NCBI RefSeq assembly: GCF_003862495.1
Contig: NZ_RRCH01000022.1
Location: forward strand, 1 to 64,000
DNA from: Halocatena pleomorpha
GTDB taxonomy: Archaea > Halobacteriota > Halobacteria > Halobacteriales > Haloarculaceae
DNA length: 64,000 nt
Direction: 5' to 3'
Shown here: positions 25,237-34,619 of the stretch, one piece after another
Numbering within the stretch: the stretch's first letter is position 1
How the letters are laid out: the number at the start of each line of letters is the position of its first letter
Position numbers and translations under genes: made by a program
Notes under the pieces: generated by a model
Seen by the model: the letters and a program-made list of their open reading frames with translations, nothing else
Databases searched by the model: none
Told to the model about the DNA's origin: nothing

Positions 25237-25610
25237 CAGTTCTCCACCCCGACCTCAGTATAATACGAGTGATACGCGACTGTTGCTTCCATGATTCGAA
25301 AGAATATCTCCATATCTTCGTCACTACAATCTCCAACAACCAAATCCATGAATCTAGATATTTCATCCTTTACGTCTTGCATTTCTTCCTTCCGTGCAGC
25401 TGCATACGCTAGGTGTGGTTTGATGAGAAACAGTGTTTGCTTAGCCTGTTCTGTATCATCCTCAAACTTGAACTCGTTTTCTGCTCGTTTGATCTCTCCA
25501 AACACTTTTCGTAATTGGCTCGTGCTGACGTCGTTTTCAGCGAATCTTTTTCCGAGTCGCTCTCCTGTATTGTCTATCTTCCTGACTTGTTCTGGTGTTA
25601 GTGTTGTCAT
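25236..25610 (-). CDS. csm2: type III-A small subunit Csm2
   Basis: 124 residues, all-helical and charged, starting MTTLTPEQVRKID and containing SQLRKVFGEIKRAE and LIKPHLAYAAARK, which match the Csm2 pattern. It forms the inner filament of the complex, contacting target RNA. Six bases after the cas10 stop. Base composition here and in parts of cas10 and csx1 is more AT-rich than in the housekeeping genes. Confidence 0.9.
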   Translation of the reverse strand: MTTLTPEQVRKIDNTGERLGKRFAENDVSTSQLRKVFGEIKRAENEFKFEDDTEQAKQTLFLIKPHLAYAAARKEEMQDVKDEISRFMDLVVGDCSDEDMEIFFRIMEATVAYHSYYTEVGVEN

Positions 25611-25616
25611 AATGAA

Positions 25617-28052
25617 TCACCGTGTTGCAAGTGCTGTCCATGTCACTGGTACTGAAATCCACGGAAGCGCTGGTGGGATCTTCTCGTCCAACTCATTCAT
25701 CGCTTTTTTAGAAGCATTTCTAGATAGAAGATATTTTATCTCCCATTCCTTCTCTACGCCAATATGTGTCCTGTTTGACTCCGTGTTTTTGGCTCGTTGT
25801 TCGACACTATCGGCAATATTGATGAGGGAATACACGAAGGAATTTGATATTTGTTCGATATGAATAAGATATTCGAATTGACAACCGAGATCGATCAGAT
25901 CTAACATACTGGGATCGCCATCGCTGACCCAGCTCTGTGTCTCTCCGAACAGCCACGCGGCGTTTTTCTCCTGTGCGCCTTCCGAGAACGCCTTGGCGGC
26001 GTCGAGTCGCTCTTCTGCGTGTTCGATCGCCCGTCCGATCGGATATTTCGGTTTCATTCGGTAGAACCCCCCACTGATGGTGAGCGTCTCCGAGCAGTAC
26101 GCCGCTAACTGCGCTCGGATCTCGCGCCCGAAATCGACTGCCTCGTCCCACGGTCCGACGAAAAACAGATCGTCACCACCCGAGAAGCCGATGTAGATCG
26201 GTGGAATGCGCTCGACACACTCCTCGTGAGGCAACTTTTGTTTGTCGATCAATCGATAGTAGGACGCCTCATCTGGTTCGCATTCATGCCGGTGTTCGAC
26301 CGTCCGCTCGTCCAGCTCTTCGAGTTGTTCTTGACACGCCGAACACGCGTCATCAGCGTGCACGTAGGAACATTCCTTGGCGAGTGTATTGAGGTATCCC
26401 TCGAAGAACAGCGACAGCGTTCGCCCGATCGCACCGAGCCGGGCCGGGCCGTGATCCATCGCTGACGAGATCGTCCGCCCGAGATCGTCGATATCCATCT
26501 TCACTACGTGGTTGAACGCCTCCTCACCCCTGGCGAGTTGGGCTTGTTCAGGGAACGACCAGACGCGACTGATGCCACCATCATAGGGCACGGTCTTCCC
26601 GGTGAGGACGAACCCCCAAGGGTCGATTGAGTCAGGGCGCTCGGCCAAGTTCACCGAATACACCCGATCGGCCGTCCCGGCTGTAGAGGCGAACTGCCAG
26701 CAGACGGGACCATCAGACAGCTCCCGGCCGAACTGGAACTGATCGTCGTCCGTATCGTCCGGATCGGACTCGAATTCGAGTCGGAGAAACTTTGATTCGG
26801 GGAGCTTCTTGCCGATCGCTTCCTGTGTTTCACACTCCTGACACCGGTCTTCGCCGGGAGGTTTGTCGCCGCCACAGATCTGACACGGTTCGAATCGGGG
26901 TTCGTCGTTCCACTCGTCGATAATGGGTGTTTCATACTCCGACGCGATCGATTTCCCCTTTCTGAGCTTTCGCCTGTCGCTGTCGCGTGCCACGTGCTCG
27001 AACAGTCTCGAAAACGAGTCTGCCGAGCCGTCCGCGTGGGCGCAACCCACAACGAAGCTGAGTTCTCCTGCGAACCGTTCGAACAGTTCGGTATTGATTC
27101 CTCGCTCAAACTCTGCCAACCGCTCTGAGACGGTGCTGGTCCCTTCCGTCTCGATGGGTGGCACGACCGCGTAGAACTGCCCGCCGCCGCTCCAGACCAC
27201 GCTCGTGCTCGGAAGTCCCATCTGCTCCAGAAACAGCGTGCTGAGGCTCTCAGTGAGCAGCCACAGCTGGGTGCTCCGGCCGCGCATTCGCTTGGCGATG
27301 TTGTCCTGAGCGTCATCGGCGTTTTTCACCCGGTGGAGGAATGACTGGATTCCTGAGAGATCGCCTTTCACAAGCGTGAAACACGATCTCTTCTCGTCTC
27401 TGTTCGTACTCTCCGTTTCGTTCGCAATCGCTCGGATATCGCCGGTTTCGAGATCGGATCGGTGGAGTGCAACGCCGATAGCGGCCGTCGTGCGCAGGTG
27501 ATCGTACAGCGGGAGTGTGGGCGTATCGGGAAACGCCGGGACACACCATGTGTACTTTTCGAGGAGGTGTACGAGCGTCTCGTAGCTGTCCCCTTTCTCG
27601 ACCGCATCGGTGAGTCCGTTCCACAGCTGTTCGTACCCAGATTCGGCCGTCTGGGAGTGATCTCCAGCGTTTTTCGGAAACAGCGTCTCCCGATCGATGG
27701 CCAGCCCCGAGAGTGGATACGTGTCCCTGATCTCATCCTCAGAAACGGCGTTGAACACGCTCTGAAGCCGGATCGGCTCCTCGTCCGTGGCGGCTCTCCC
27801 ATGATCCGACGCGAGCTGACTCGCTGCCCGTACTACAAGCGCCTTCCGCCGAACCTCTGCAGAGATGTTCTGTGGGATCGAATCGGTGTGGTGCAGTTCA
27901 ACCAGCTCAGCTGCTCGTTCGTCACCGATCCGTTCTCGGAGGAACGTCACCGTCTGCTCAACGTGATCGAGACCGGGGGTAGTCCGGCTTCGAAGCCGCC
28001 CGATCTCACTGAACAAACACGCCAGCTGGTAGGAGGGTACCGACTCCGTCAT
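25617..28052 (-). CDS. cas10: Cas10/Csm1, type III-A signal-generating subunit
   Basis: 811 residues. Two palm domains: the first with KGDLSGIQSFL (near 229) and GGGQFYAVVP (near 289), the second with MDIDDLG (519-525) and the intact GGDD cyclase motif at 625-628, so cyclic oligoadenylate synthesis is expected on target binding. A zinc ribbon CQIC/CQEC lies at 390-407. An extra Cys-rich insert (C561, C570, C573, C591, C612) sits just before GGDD. The N-terminal HD nuclease motif is missing: the site reads LFSEIGRL where active homologues have LLHDIGK. DNase activity by that domain is therefore unlikely. Confidence 0.95.
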   Translation of the reverse strand: MTESVPSYQLACLFSEIGRLRSRTTPGLDHVEQTVTFLRERIGDERAAELVELHHTDSIPQNISAEVRRKALVVRAASQLASDHGRAATDEEPIRLQSVFNAVSEDEIRDTYPLSGLAIDRETLFPKNAGDHSQTAESGYEQLWNGLTDAVEKGDSYETLVHLLEKYTWCVPAFPDTPTLPLYDHLRTTAAIGVALHRSDLETGDIRAIANETESTNRDEKRSCFTLVKGDLSGIQSFLHRVKNADDAQDNIAKRMRGRSTQLWLLTESLSTLFLEQMGLPSTSVVWSGGGQFYAVVPPIETEGTSTVSERLAEFERGINTELFERFAGELSFVVGCAHADGSADSFSRLFEHVARDSDRRKLRKGKSIASEYETPIIDEWNDEPRFEPCQICGGDKPPGEDRCQECETQEAIGKKLPESKFLRLEFESDPDDTDDDQFQFGRELSDGPVCWQFASTAGTADRVYSVNLAERPDSIDPWGFVLTGKTVPYDGGISRVWSFPEQAQLARGEEAFNHVVKMDIDDLGRTISSAMDHGPARLGAIGRTLSLFFEGYLNTLAKECSYVHADDACSACQEQLEELDERTVEHRHECEPDEASYYRLIDKQKLPHEECVERIPPIYIGFSGGDDLFFVGPWDEAVDFGREIRAQLAAYCSETLTISGGFYRMKPKYPIGRAIEHAEERLDAAKAFSEGAQEKNAAWLFGETQSWVSDGDPSMLDLIDLGCQFEYLIHIEQISNSFVYSLINIADSVEQRAKNTESNRTHIGVEKEWEIKYLLSRNASKKAMNELDEKIPPALPWISVPVTWTALATR

Positions 28053-29269
28053 ATGATCTCCGACCAGTATTCGTCGTCATCGATCTTTTCGCAGAGTTCG
28101 AGAACAGTGTTGTAGATCATGTCCTCCGAACGAATATCATCCGCCTTAAATCCGGAATGCGCATACCAATTTCGATAATCCTTAATTTCTTGCCATAGAT
28201 TAATGGCGGCTATGTCGTCTATATTTTTCTCTTCTTGTTTCTTTGCCTTTGCATTGATCATCCTCGATGCGCACTCTCTGTTATTTCGATCAATCCACTC
28301 ATCGAGACCGATCCCTACTGTGAGCATGAAGCGGTTGATGAACAATTCCCTCGCGCAGCCGAGTGCGAGCCGGTACCGATCGTACTCTGCGTAAAACTCG
28401 ACGAGCTCCCGCTGTCGATCGATCTCGTCCATATCGAGTGCGATATCAGTATAATCATCGACAGCATCAACGGAAAATCGGTTAAGCCGCTCTGAAAGTG
28501 GATGCAAAAATCGTTCTTCAGGTCCGATAAGATCACTGTTGTCGATCTCTTGTATTGTGGCAAGAGCATCCTGAGCGGCTTTTCCTGCTCTGAGTGGTAT
28601 CCCAGAGTCAAAATATCGGCTCGTTCCGTTGAGCTTTTTTACTAACTCTTCGAGAGCCTTAGAATTATCTGCATCTTCATCACGACACAACGCCACCTTT
28701 CGCTCCTTGAGAAGTCCGTGGACTGATCGAAGCTCTCCCGTTCGTTCGAACGTATTGATTGCGTGATACCACTCCATGAGTGTATGCAGATGGGTCATAT
28801 CAATGACTGGCGTCACCTCACTTTCTGACTGAAATTCGCTGTAGTAGATTCCACCAATTTCAACGTTAGAAAGCGCATTCAGGTGGAGCACGGCGGCGAA
28901 AAATACCATCGGAAGCGAGCGAAAGCCGAATGTGATATCCAAAACAACCTGTTCATGATCGTGTTCCCGAATGAGTTCAATCAGTTCTCCAACTCGGGCA
29001 TCGATTTCGGTTCGATTTTCCGCGACTGCGATCGTCTCGAATTCACACGGAACATCGATTTTCTCAAATGCCTCATTGAGTGCGTCGTCGTTTTTGGACG
29101 CTTTCTCAGTCCTCGCGATGAGTGCACGATCGATCTCCACCAGTTCAGCGAGTGCGACCGGACTGAACTTCGTTTCATAACTCTCACCATCGAGCACGTA
29201 ACTCGTCTTCTTGTACCTGCTTTGATCTCCCGTCCCCATACTAGAGACGAGGAGTGTTTCTTCACGCAT
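28049..29269 (-). CDS. csx1: CARF-HEPN CRISPR ancillary RNase (Csx1/TM1812 family)
   Basis: 406 residues. The N-terminal CARF domain begins LLVSSMGTGD and carries DITFGFRSLP (111-120), the characteristic TM1812-family motif; a C-terminal HEPN domain has the RNase motif RNWYAH (R366 to H371, R-x4-H). Cyclic oligoadenylate made by Cas10 should bind CARF and activate RNA cleavage. First gene of the csm operon; its stop overlaps the cas10 start by 4 bases. The transcript is almost leaderless from the shared divergent promoter. Confidence 0.92.
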   Translation of the reverse strand: MREETLLVSSMGTGDQSRYKKTSYVLDGESYETKFSPVALAELVEIDRALIARTEKASKNDDALNEAFEKIDVPCEFETIAVAENRTEIDARVGELIELIREHDHEQVVLDITFGFRSLPMVFFAAVLHLNALSNVEIGGIYYSEFQSESEVTPVIDMTHLHTLMEWYHAINTFERTGELRSVHGLLKERKVALCRDEDADNSKALEELVKKLNGTSRYFDSGIPLRAGKAAQDALATIQEIDNSDLIGPEERFLHPLSERLNRFSVDAVDDYTDIALDMDEIDRQRELVEFYAEYDRYRLALGCARELFINRFMLTVGIGLDEWIDRNNRECASRMINAKAKKQEEKNIDDIAAINLWQEIKDYRNWYAHSGFKADDIRSEDMIYNTVLELCEKIDDDEYWSEII

Positions 29270-29293
29270 GAGTGACCGATCAAAGGTCGATAC

Positions 29294-29304
29294 AGTTAAT
29301 AAAT
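29294..29304. promoter_or_regulatory. shared AT-rich core promoter of csx1-csm and cas6
   Basis: A single AT element (TTAATAAAT at 29296-29304) is the only TATA-like stretch between the divergent starts. It is about 25 bases from the cas6 ATG and about 31 from the csx1 ATG, both right for TBP-directed starts at or just before the codon. One element may serve both directions. Confidence 0.55.
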
Positions 29305-29324
29305 CCTGTGACTCACGTTACGTC

Positions 29325-30056
29325 ATGCGTTGTCTCGTGAAGCTCCGATCGACCCAACGACAATCGTACACCTCTGCCTACCACATCAAGCTTCAAGGCC
29401 TTCTCTACCAGATTCTCGCTGAAGCGGGATACGAATTCGTCCACGAAGAGAATCCATTCAAATTCGTAACCTTTTCGAATATCTTCCCACCGACAGACAT
29501 GAACGAAGGTGATCGACGAACATGGCTTGTCGCCAGCCCCCATGAGCATCTCATCCAGAAGTTCTCGGAGACCATCGCGGACTACGACACCGTTTCGGTC
29601 GGTGAGCACCGGTACGCCGTCGAGTACACGTCGGAGTTCGAGCTCACGCCCGAGGAACACGCTGCCGTCGAAACCGGTACGCCGATCGTGGTACGGATCC
29701 CGGCAGCCCGGTGTGAATCGTACGGGATTGACGCGGAATACGACGACGTGTACTGGCGGTTGGAACATCCCACGGAGGCGTTCCAAGAAGAGATCGAGCA
29801 AAATCTCGCAACGAAATACCGACAGTACTACGACCGTGATCCTCCCGAGCGCCCGTACTTCACCGATCTAGCCCCGAAAAAGGAGGTGGCGATTCCGTTA
29901 CACTACGATGATGGGGTGGTGCAGACGATCGGTACGACGTGGGAGCTACAGTACGACTGTCACACCCGCGCCGAACACCGACTGATGCGTTTGGCGTACA
30001 GCGCCGGACTCGGTGAGTTGAACACGACCGGATTCGGATTCATCAACAACGCGTGA
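29325..30056 (+). CDS. cas6: Cas6 crRNA-processing endoribonuclease
   Basis: 243 residues with tandem ferredoxin-like folds. Candidate catalytic residues are Tyr28, His40 and Lys46 in the order seen in Pyrococcus Cas6, with FKFVTFS following. The C-terminal glycine-rich loop GLGELNTTGFGF (near 228-239) is typical. It should cut within repeats to leave the AUUGAAAC handle. ATG 29325 is chosen because the TATA element is 25 bases upstream; the frame continues upstream into the csx1 start. Divergent from csx1 and convergent with cdc48. Confidence 0.93.
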   Translation: MRCLVKLRSTQRQSYTSAYHIKLQGLLYQILAEAGYEFVHEENPFKFVTFSNIFPPTDMNEGDRRTWLVASPHEHLIQKFSETIADYDTVSVGEHRYAVEYTSEFELTPEEHAAVETGTPIVVRIPAARCESYGIDAEYDDVYWRLEHPTEAFQEEIEQNLATKYRQYYDRDPPERPYFTDLAPKKEVAIPLHYDDGVVQTIGTTWELQYDCHTRAEHRLMRLAYSAGLGELNTTGFGFINNA

Positions 30057-32276
30057 TCACTGGAAGCCGATCCGCTCGCCCTGTTGTTCGACCACGTCCT
30101 GACCGCCCCGGAACCGGTCTTCGATCTGTTCGTAATACCCGCGGATGTCGTCGGTGATCGTCGGCCGCACCGACTCCATCGCTTTGCGGAAGTGGCGCAT
30201 CTCGACTTCTTCAGTTTCCGGATCGTCCCGAAGCGCTTCGATGGCAGCCTCCCGACAGATACTTTCGATGTCGCTGCCGACGTACCCGTTTGTGAGTTCT
30301 GCGAGTTCTCTGAGGCTCACGTCGGGAGCGAGCGGCGTCTCTTCCGTGTGGATCTGGAAGATCTGTTTCCGGCCTTCGAGTTCTGGCTCACCGATGTAGA
30401 CCAGTCGATCGAACCGGCCCGAGCGGATGAGCGCGGGATCGATCATATCTGGTCGGTTGGTCGCAGCGATGACCATCACTTCTTCCATCTGTTCGAGTCC
30501 GTCGAGTTCGGTCAGCAGTTGGTTGACCACGCGCTCAGAGACGTTGGTGCCGACTTCTCCCCCGCGGTTGGGCGCGAGGCTGTCGAGTTCGTCGAAGAAG
30601 ATGACCGTTGGTGAGACCTGCCGTCCTTTCCGGAACGTTTGGCGGATCGCCTTCTCCGATTCACCGACCCACTTCGAGAGCAACTGTGGCCCACGAACGC
30701 TGATGAAGTTGGCGTTCGTCTCGTTTGCCACTGCCTTGGCCATGAGCGTTTTGCCGGTGCCGGGTGGCCCGTACAGCAACACCCCCGACGGCGGGGAAAT
30801 ACCCAGCCGTTCGAACCGTTCGGGGCTGTTCATGGGCCATTCGATCGACTCTTGGACCTGACTTTTCGGATCGTTCAGTCCGCCCACGTCGTCCCACGTG
30901 ATTTTCGGGAGTTCCACGAGCACCTCCCGCATCGCACTGGGATCGACTTCGTTGAGCGCGCCTTGGAAATCGCCGCGCTTGATGATCATCCGATCGATGA
31001 GACTCGGTGGGATGTCCTCCTCGTCAAGATCGATCTCGGGGAGATACCGCCGGAGCGCTTTCATCGCGGCCTCCTTGGTGAGCGATTCGATATCAGCACC
31101 GACGAACCCGTGGGTCTCGTCGGCGAGCGTGCTGAGGTTCACGTCGTCCGAAAGCGGCATCCCACGGGTGTGGATCTGTAGGATCTCCTCCCGTCCGGAT
31201 TCGTCGGGAACGCCGATTTCGATCTCCCGATCGAACCGACCGGGGCGGCGAAGCGCCGGATCAACGCTGTCGACGCGGTTGGTCGCACCGATGACGATGA
31301 CCTGACCACGCGATTCCAGTCCGTCCATCATCGTCAGCAGTTGGGCGACGACGCGGCGCTCGACTTCACCAGTAACGTCTTCCCGTTTAGGAGCGATCGA
31401 GTCGAGCTCGTCGATGAAGATGATTGCCGGAGACTCCTCGCTTGCGTCCTCGAAGATCTCTCGGAGTTGCTGTTCGGACTCGCCGTAATATTTCGAGATG
31501 ATCTCCGGGCCGGCGATGGAGAAGAAACTCGCGGAGGTCTCGTTCGCTACGGCCTTTGCAAGCAGCGTTTTCCCCGTTCCGGGCGGTCCGTGGAGAAGGA
31601 CGCCCTGTGGTGGCTCGATGCCGAGCTTCTTGAATATCTGGGGATGCTTCATCGGCAGTTCGACCATCTCTCGAACCCGCTGGATCTCGTTTTGGAGACC
31701 GCCGATGTCCTCGTACGTGATGCCAGCGCCACGGCTCTCGAACCCTGAAATCGGCTCCTCACGGAGTTCCACATCCGTATCTTCGGTGATGAGCACGACG
31801 CCCTCAGGCTCGGTTTCGACGGCAATCAACGGAATGGCCTGCCCCGGTGAGCGCATGAACGGATGATTCGTACTCGACATCACGGGTACGATGTCTCGTT
31901 GGGCGACCGGTCGCTTCATGATCTGGCGTTTCACCATCCCGGCCGCGTCGCTTCCGAACTGTACGCTCGCTTCCTCTGGGGGTGCGAGCACGAGCTGCTC
32001 GGCTTTGTTCGCTTCTGCTTTCCGGATCTTGACCCGCTCACCGATCCCAACATCAGCGTTCTGTCGGGTGAACCCGTCAATGCGAACCGTATCGGTGTTC
32101 CAGTCCTGCCGGTCTGCCCGCCATACCTTCGCGGCGGTCGTATCGCTGCCCTCTATTTCGATGATGTCGCCCGGACTCAGCTTCAAATGAAGCAGTGTGT
32201 CTGGGTCGAGACGAGCGATCCCACGTCCCGAATCGTTCGGGTACGCCTTTGCCACCTCCAGTTGGACTTCATTCAT
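30057..32276 (-). CDS. cdc48: AAA+ ATPase CDC48 (VAT)
   Basis: 739 residues. N-terminal CDC48_N/double-psi barrel domain (1-180), then two AAA modules, each with Walker A GPPGTGKT (near 229 and 502), Walker [10 protein letters not shown] or VIFFDELDS, and arginine fingers RRPGRFDRE / RSGRFDR. It unfolds substrates for the archaeal proteasome and remodels complexes. The tail ends with GERIGFQ, without an HbYX-type C-terminus. Stop lies directly after the cas6 stop. Confidence 0.95.
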   Translation of the reverse strand: MNEVQLEVAKAYPNDSGRGIARLDPDTLLHLKLSPGDIIEIEGSDTTAAKVWRADRQDWNTDTVRIDGFTRQNADVGIGERVKIRKAEANKAEQLVLAPPEEASVQFGSDAAGMVKRQIMKRPVAQRDIVPVMSSTNHPFMRSPGQAIPLIAVETEPEGVVLITEDTDVELREEPISGFESRGAGITYEDIGGLQNEIQRVREMVELPMKHPQIFKKLGIEPPQGVLLHGPPGTGKTLLAKAVANETSASFFSIAGPEIISKYYGESEQQLREIFEDASEESPAIIFIDELDSIAPKREDVTGEVERRVVAQLLTMMDGLESRGQVIVIGATNRVDSVDPALRRPGRFDREIEIGVPDESGREEILQIHTRGMPLSDDVNLSTLADETHGFVGADIESLTKEAAMKALRRYLPEIDLDEEDIPPSLIDRMIIKRGDFQGALNEVDPSAMREVLVELPKITWDDVGGLNDPKSQVQESIEWPMNSPERFERLGISPPSGVLLYGPPGTGKTLMAKAVANETNANFISVRGPQLLSKWVGESEKAIRQTFRKGRQVSPTVIFFDELDSLAPNRGGEVGTNVSERVVNQLLTELDGLEQMEEVMVIAATNRPDMIDPALIRSGRFDRLVYIGEPELEGRKQIFQIHTEETPLAPDVSLRELAELTNGYVGSDIESICREAAIEALRDDPETEEVEMRHFRKAMESVRPTITDDIRGYYEQIEDRFRGGQDVVEQQGERIGFQ

Positions 32277-32452
32277 GGTACTGCGCGGTTAGTAGAAATC
32301 GGCCCCCCTGAGTGATAGCCCTTTTGCTCGCGGTACGGACATGAATCGGATTAATGTCACGTTCGATTGGGATGAATCACGTCACGAGGACGGGTCATAC
32401 GAGATTGCGCGGCGATCATACGGCTTTTCGTAGCGGGTCACGATCGATCCGT

Positions 32453-33820
32453 ATGCAGACGCTCGCGTTCGACGGTCGGATGGGTGCCAGCGGCGATATG
32501 ATCTTGGGTGCTCTGTTGGCCGCAGGAGCCGATCCTGACCCGCTCACACGCATTGAACACGCGCTTGCGATCGAATACGACGTCGAATCGGTGACGAAAA
32601 ACGGGATCCGATCGACGCGCGTCGTCGTCCGACAGACGGACGCAAACACCGACCACGACGCTGGAGACGATCACAGCCATGACCATGATAACAGCCATGA
32701 CCATGACCACAGCCATGACCATGATCACAGCCATGACCATGATCACAGCCATGACCATGATCACAGCCATGACCATGATCACAGCCATGACCATGATCAC
32801 GATCACGCGGAGGGGAGCGGCCCATTGCGGACGTATCCGGAGGTGATCGAAATCGTCGAGTCGATGGGATTGTCGTCGTCGGTCGAGACGACTGCGACAG
32901 CGATCTTCCGGCGGCTTGGCGAAGCGGAGGCGTCGGTTCACGGCACATCGCTCGACGAGACGCATTTCCACGAAGTCGGTGCTGACGACGCAATCGCTGA
33001 CATCGTGGGTGGGGCCATCTTGCTCGACGATCTCGGCGCTGAGCGCGTCGTAACCACACCGCTGTCGACCGGCGGGGGTGATGTCTCGATGAGCCACGGC
33101 ACATATCCCGTTCCGACACCCGCAGTCGCAACCATCGCTGAACACGCCGACTGGGCGATTCGCGGCGGGCCTGTCGACAGCGAACTGCTCACGCCGACAG
33201 GGGCTGCCATCCTCGCGGAGATCGCTGACGGCGTCGAAACGCTTCCAACGCTTCAGGTCGAACGCTCAGGATACGGCGCGGGAAGCCACACGTTTTCCGA
33301 ATATCCAAACGTGCTTCGTGCGCTCGTCGGCCACTCACAAGGGGGACTGCTCCGAGACGACATCCGAGTGCTCGAAACGAACCTCGATGACGCCACGCCC
33401 GAACTGCTCGGCGGGCTCCAGGACGCGCTTGTGGACGCTGGCGCTCGGGACGTTTCGATCATCCCTGCCACGATGAAGAAATCCCGGCCCGGCCATCTCG
33501 TGAAAGTCATCACCAAGCCCGAAGACGCTGAGCGCGTCGCTCGACGGCTGGCCGAAGAGACGGGAACGCTCGGCGTTCGAGAAACGGGCGTCGATCACCG
33601 GTTTATCGCGGATCGGTCGTTCGAAACAGCGACTGTGGAGATCGAGGACGCGACGTACGACGTGTCGGTTAAGATCGCGCGCGACAGCGCCGGAATGGTG
33701 TACGACGTGAGCGCGGAGTACGACGACGCGGCGGCGGTTGCGTCGGAGACGGCCCATCCCACGCGGGAAATACTGCGCCGGGCGGAGAACGCGATCGAGA
33801 CGGATCTTCTCGACGAGTGA
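32453..33820 (+). CDS. larC: LarC-type nickel insertion protein with His-rich insert
   Basis: 455 residues. The N-terminal MQTLAFDGRMGASGDMILGALLAAG is the LarC signature. Residues 74-115 form a His/Asp-rich tract of seven HSHDHD-type units, then a linker and the conserved LarC core (ETHFHEVGADDAIADIVG, STGGGDVSMSHGTYPVPTPA, ETNLDDATPELL, TMKKSRPGHLVKVI). LarC installs nickel in the pyridinium-dithiocarboxylate cofactor of lactate racemase-type enzymes. larA, larB and larE are not in this window. ATG 32453 is the family start. Confidence 0.9.
   Translation: MQTLAFDGRMGASGDMILGALLAAGADPDPLTRIEHALAIEYDVESVTKNGIRSTRVVVRQTDANTDHDAGDDHSHDHDNSHDHDHSHDHDHSHDHDHSHDHDHSHDHDHSHDHDHDHAEGSGPLRTYPEVIEIVESMGLSSSVETTATAIFRRLGEAEASVHGTSLDETHFHEVGADDAIADIVGGAILLDDLGAERVVTTPLSTGGGDVSMSHGTYPVPTPAVATIAEHADWAIRGGPVDSELLTPTGAAILAEIADGVETLPTLQVERSGYGAGSHTFSEYPNVLRALVGHSQGGLLRDDIRVLETNLDDATPELLGGLQDALVDAGARDVSIIPATMKKSRPGHLVKVITKPEDAERVARRLAEETGTLGVRETGVDHRFIADRSFETATVEIEDATYDVSVKIARDSAGMVYDVSAEYDDAAAVASETAHPTREILRRAENAIETDLLDE
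32672..32797 (+). repeat. seven 18-bp tandem repeats in larC
   Basis: Seven in-frame copies of an 18-base unit (CACAGCCATGACCATGAT, with one copy starting AAC and ending GAC) encode the His/Asp-rich metal-binding tract. The five right-hand copies are identical, so recent slippage is likely and copy number may vary among strains. Confidence 0.95.
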
Positions 33821-33833
33821 GTGGCAATAGCGG

Positions 33834-34559
33834 TCAGTCACGGTGTCGTTCGAGCGCTTGCTCGATGCTTAGCTCTCCGAGCGCTACCCGTCGTGCGAGT
33901 GTTTTGTCGATGGTTCGATCTCCGTCGCTCTGCTCGCGTGAGCGCTGTTTGATCGCTTGAAGCTCCCCCGGCGTCGGTTCGACTTCCCGGCTGTGGATTG
34001 GCTCGCCAGCTATCTGAGCGATGTTCGCAGCCGCAAGCACGTCACCCATTCCCCGCGCACCGGTGCCGAGCGATGGTGTCGTGCCTGTTTCGTCGACCAG
34101 TTCGATCGGCACATCCGGAAGCTCGTCGATGATCCGTGTGCCCTTCAACCGCGCGCCATCACCGATGCGAACGACCGGATCGGCCGTCCCCTCGATCTCC
34201 GTGGCGACCGTTTCTGCCACGTCAGAGATCGGTACGTGAAACGCCGCCACGATCATCTCGCCAGAGAACACGGCAATGCCTGGCCGATCGCCGGGATCGA
34301 TACCAACGATCGTTCGTCCACTTCCTCGAAGCGCGGCCAGCGCGCGCTCGACGGCTGCTCGTGGCTCTACAGCGTCGGCGCGGACGATCTCGATCTCGGG
34401 ATCGTCAGACCAGTCGTCTTCGTTACCGGTGATGAGCACCTCAGCCGCGTCCGGAAGTGGGTCATCCGGTTCCCGAGTGGTAAACTGCACGCCGCGATCC
34501 CGGAGTTCGTTCACCACCCCGTGGTACACCTCGAAGTCCGATGTGGCGACGACGATCAC
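33834..34559 (-). CDS. RuvC/RNase H-fold haloarchaeal protein
   Basis: 241 residues. An N-terminal Rossmann-like half (MIVVATSDFEVYHGVV) is followed by TIVGIDPGDRPGIAVF (near 85), which resembles the first strand of YqgF/RuvC-type RNase H folds with its metal-binding Asp. RIGDGARLKG and the later acidic positions could complete such a site. A helical tail (LARRVALGELSIEQALERH) follows. Whether it is a nuclease is unknown. Its divergent neighbour is none; it shares direction with radB. Confidence 0.6.
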   Translation of the reverse strand: MIVVATSDFEVYHGVVNELRDRGVQFTTREPDDPLPDAAEVLITGNEDDWSDDPEIEIVRADAVEPRAAVERALAALRGSGRTIVGIDPGDRPGIAVFSGEMIVAAFHVPISDVAETVATEIEGTADPVVRIGDGARLKGTRIIDELPDVPIELVDETGTTPSLGTGARGMGDVLAAANIAQIAGEPIHSREVEPTPGELQAIKQRSREQSDGDRTIDKTLARRVALGELSIEQALERHRD

Positions 34560-34619
34560 ACGTCGGGTAGACTCTCGTTTGATTAAACCGTTACTGGCCT
34601 CCGGTTTCAGACATCTGCC

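Noticed and set aside
32341-32433. 30-codon frame with an ATG between cdc48 and larC
   Set aside because: No promoter at a convincing distance, no coupling to larC, and no recognisable features.
32438-33145. Minus-strand open frames opposite the larC repeat
   Set aside because: They consist of repeated Val-Met-Ala or Gly-His units generated by the antisense of the tandem repeat.
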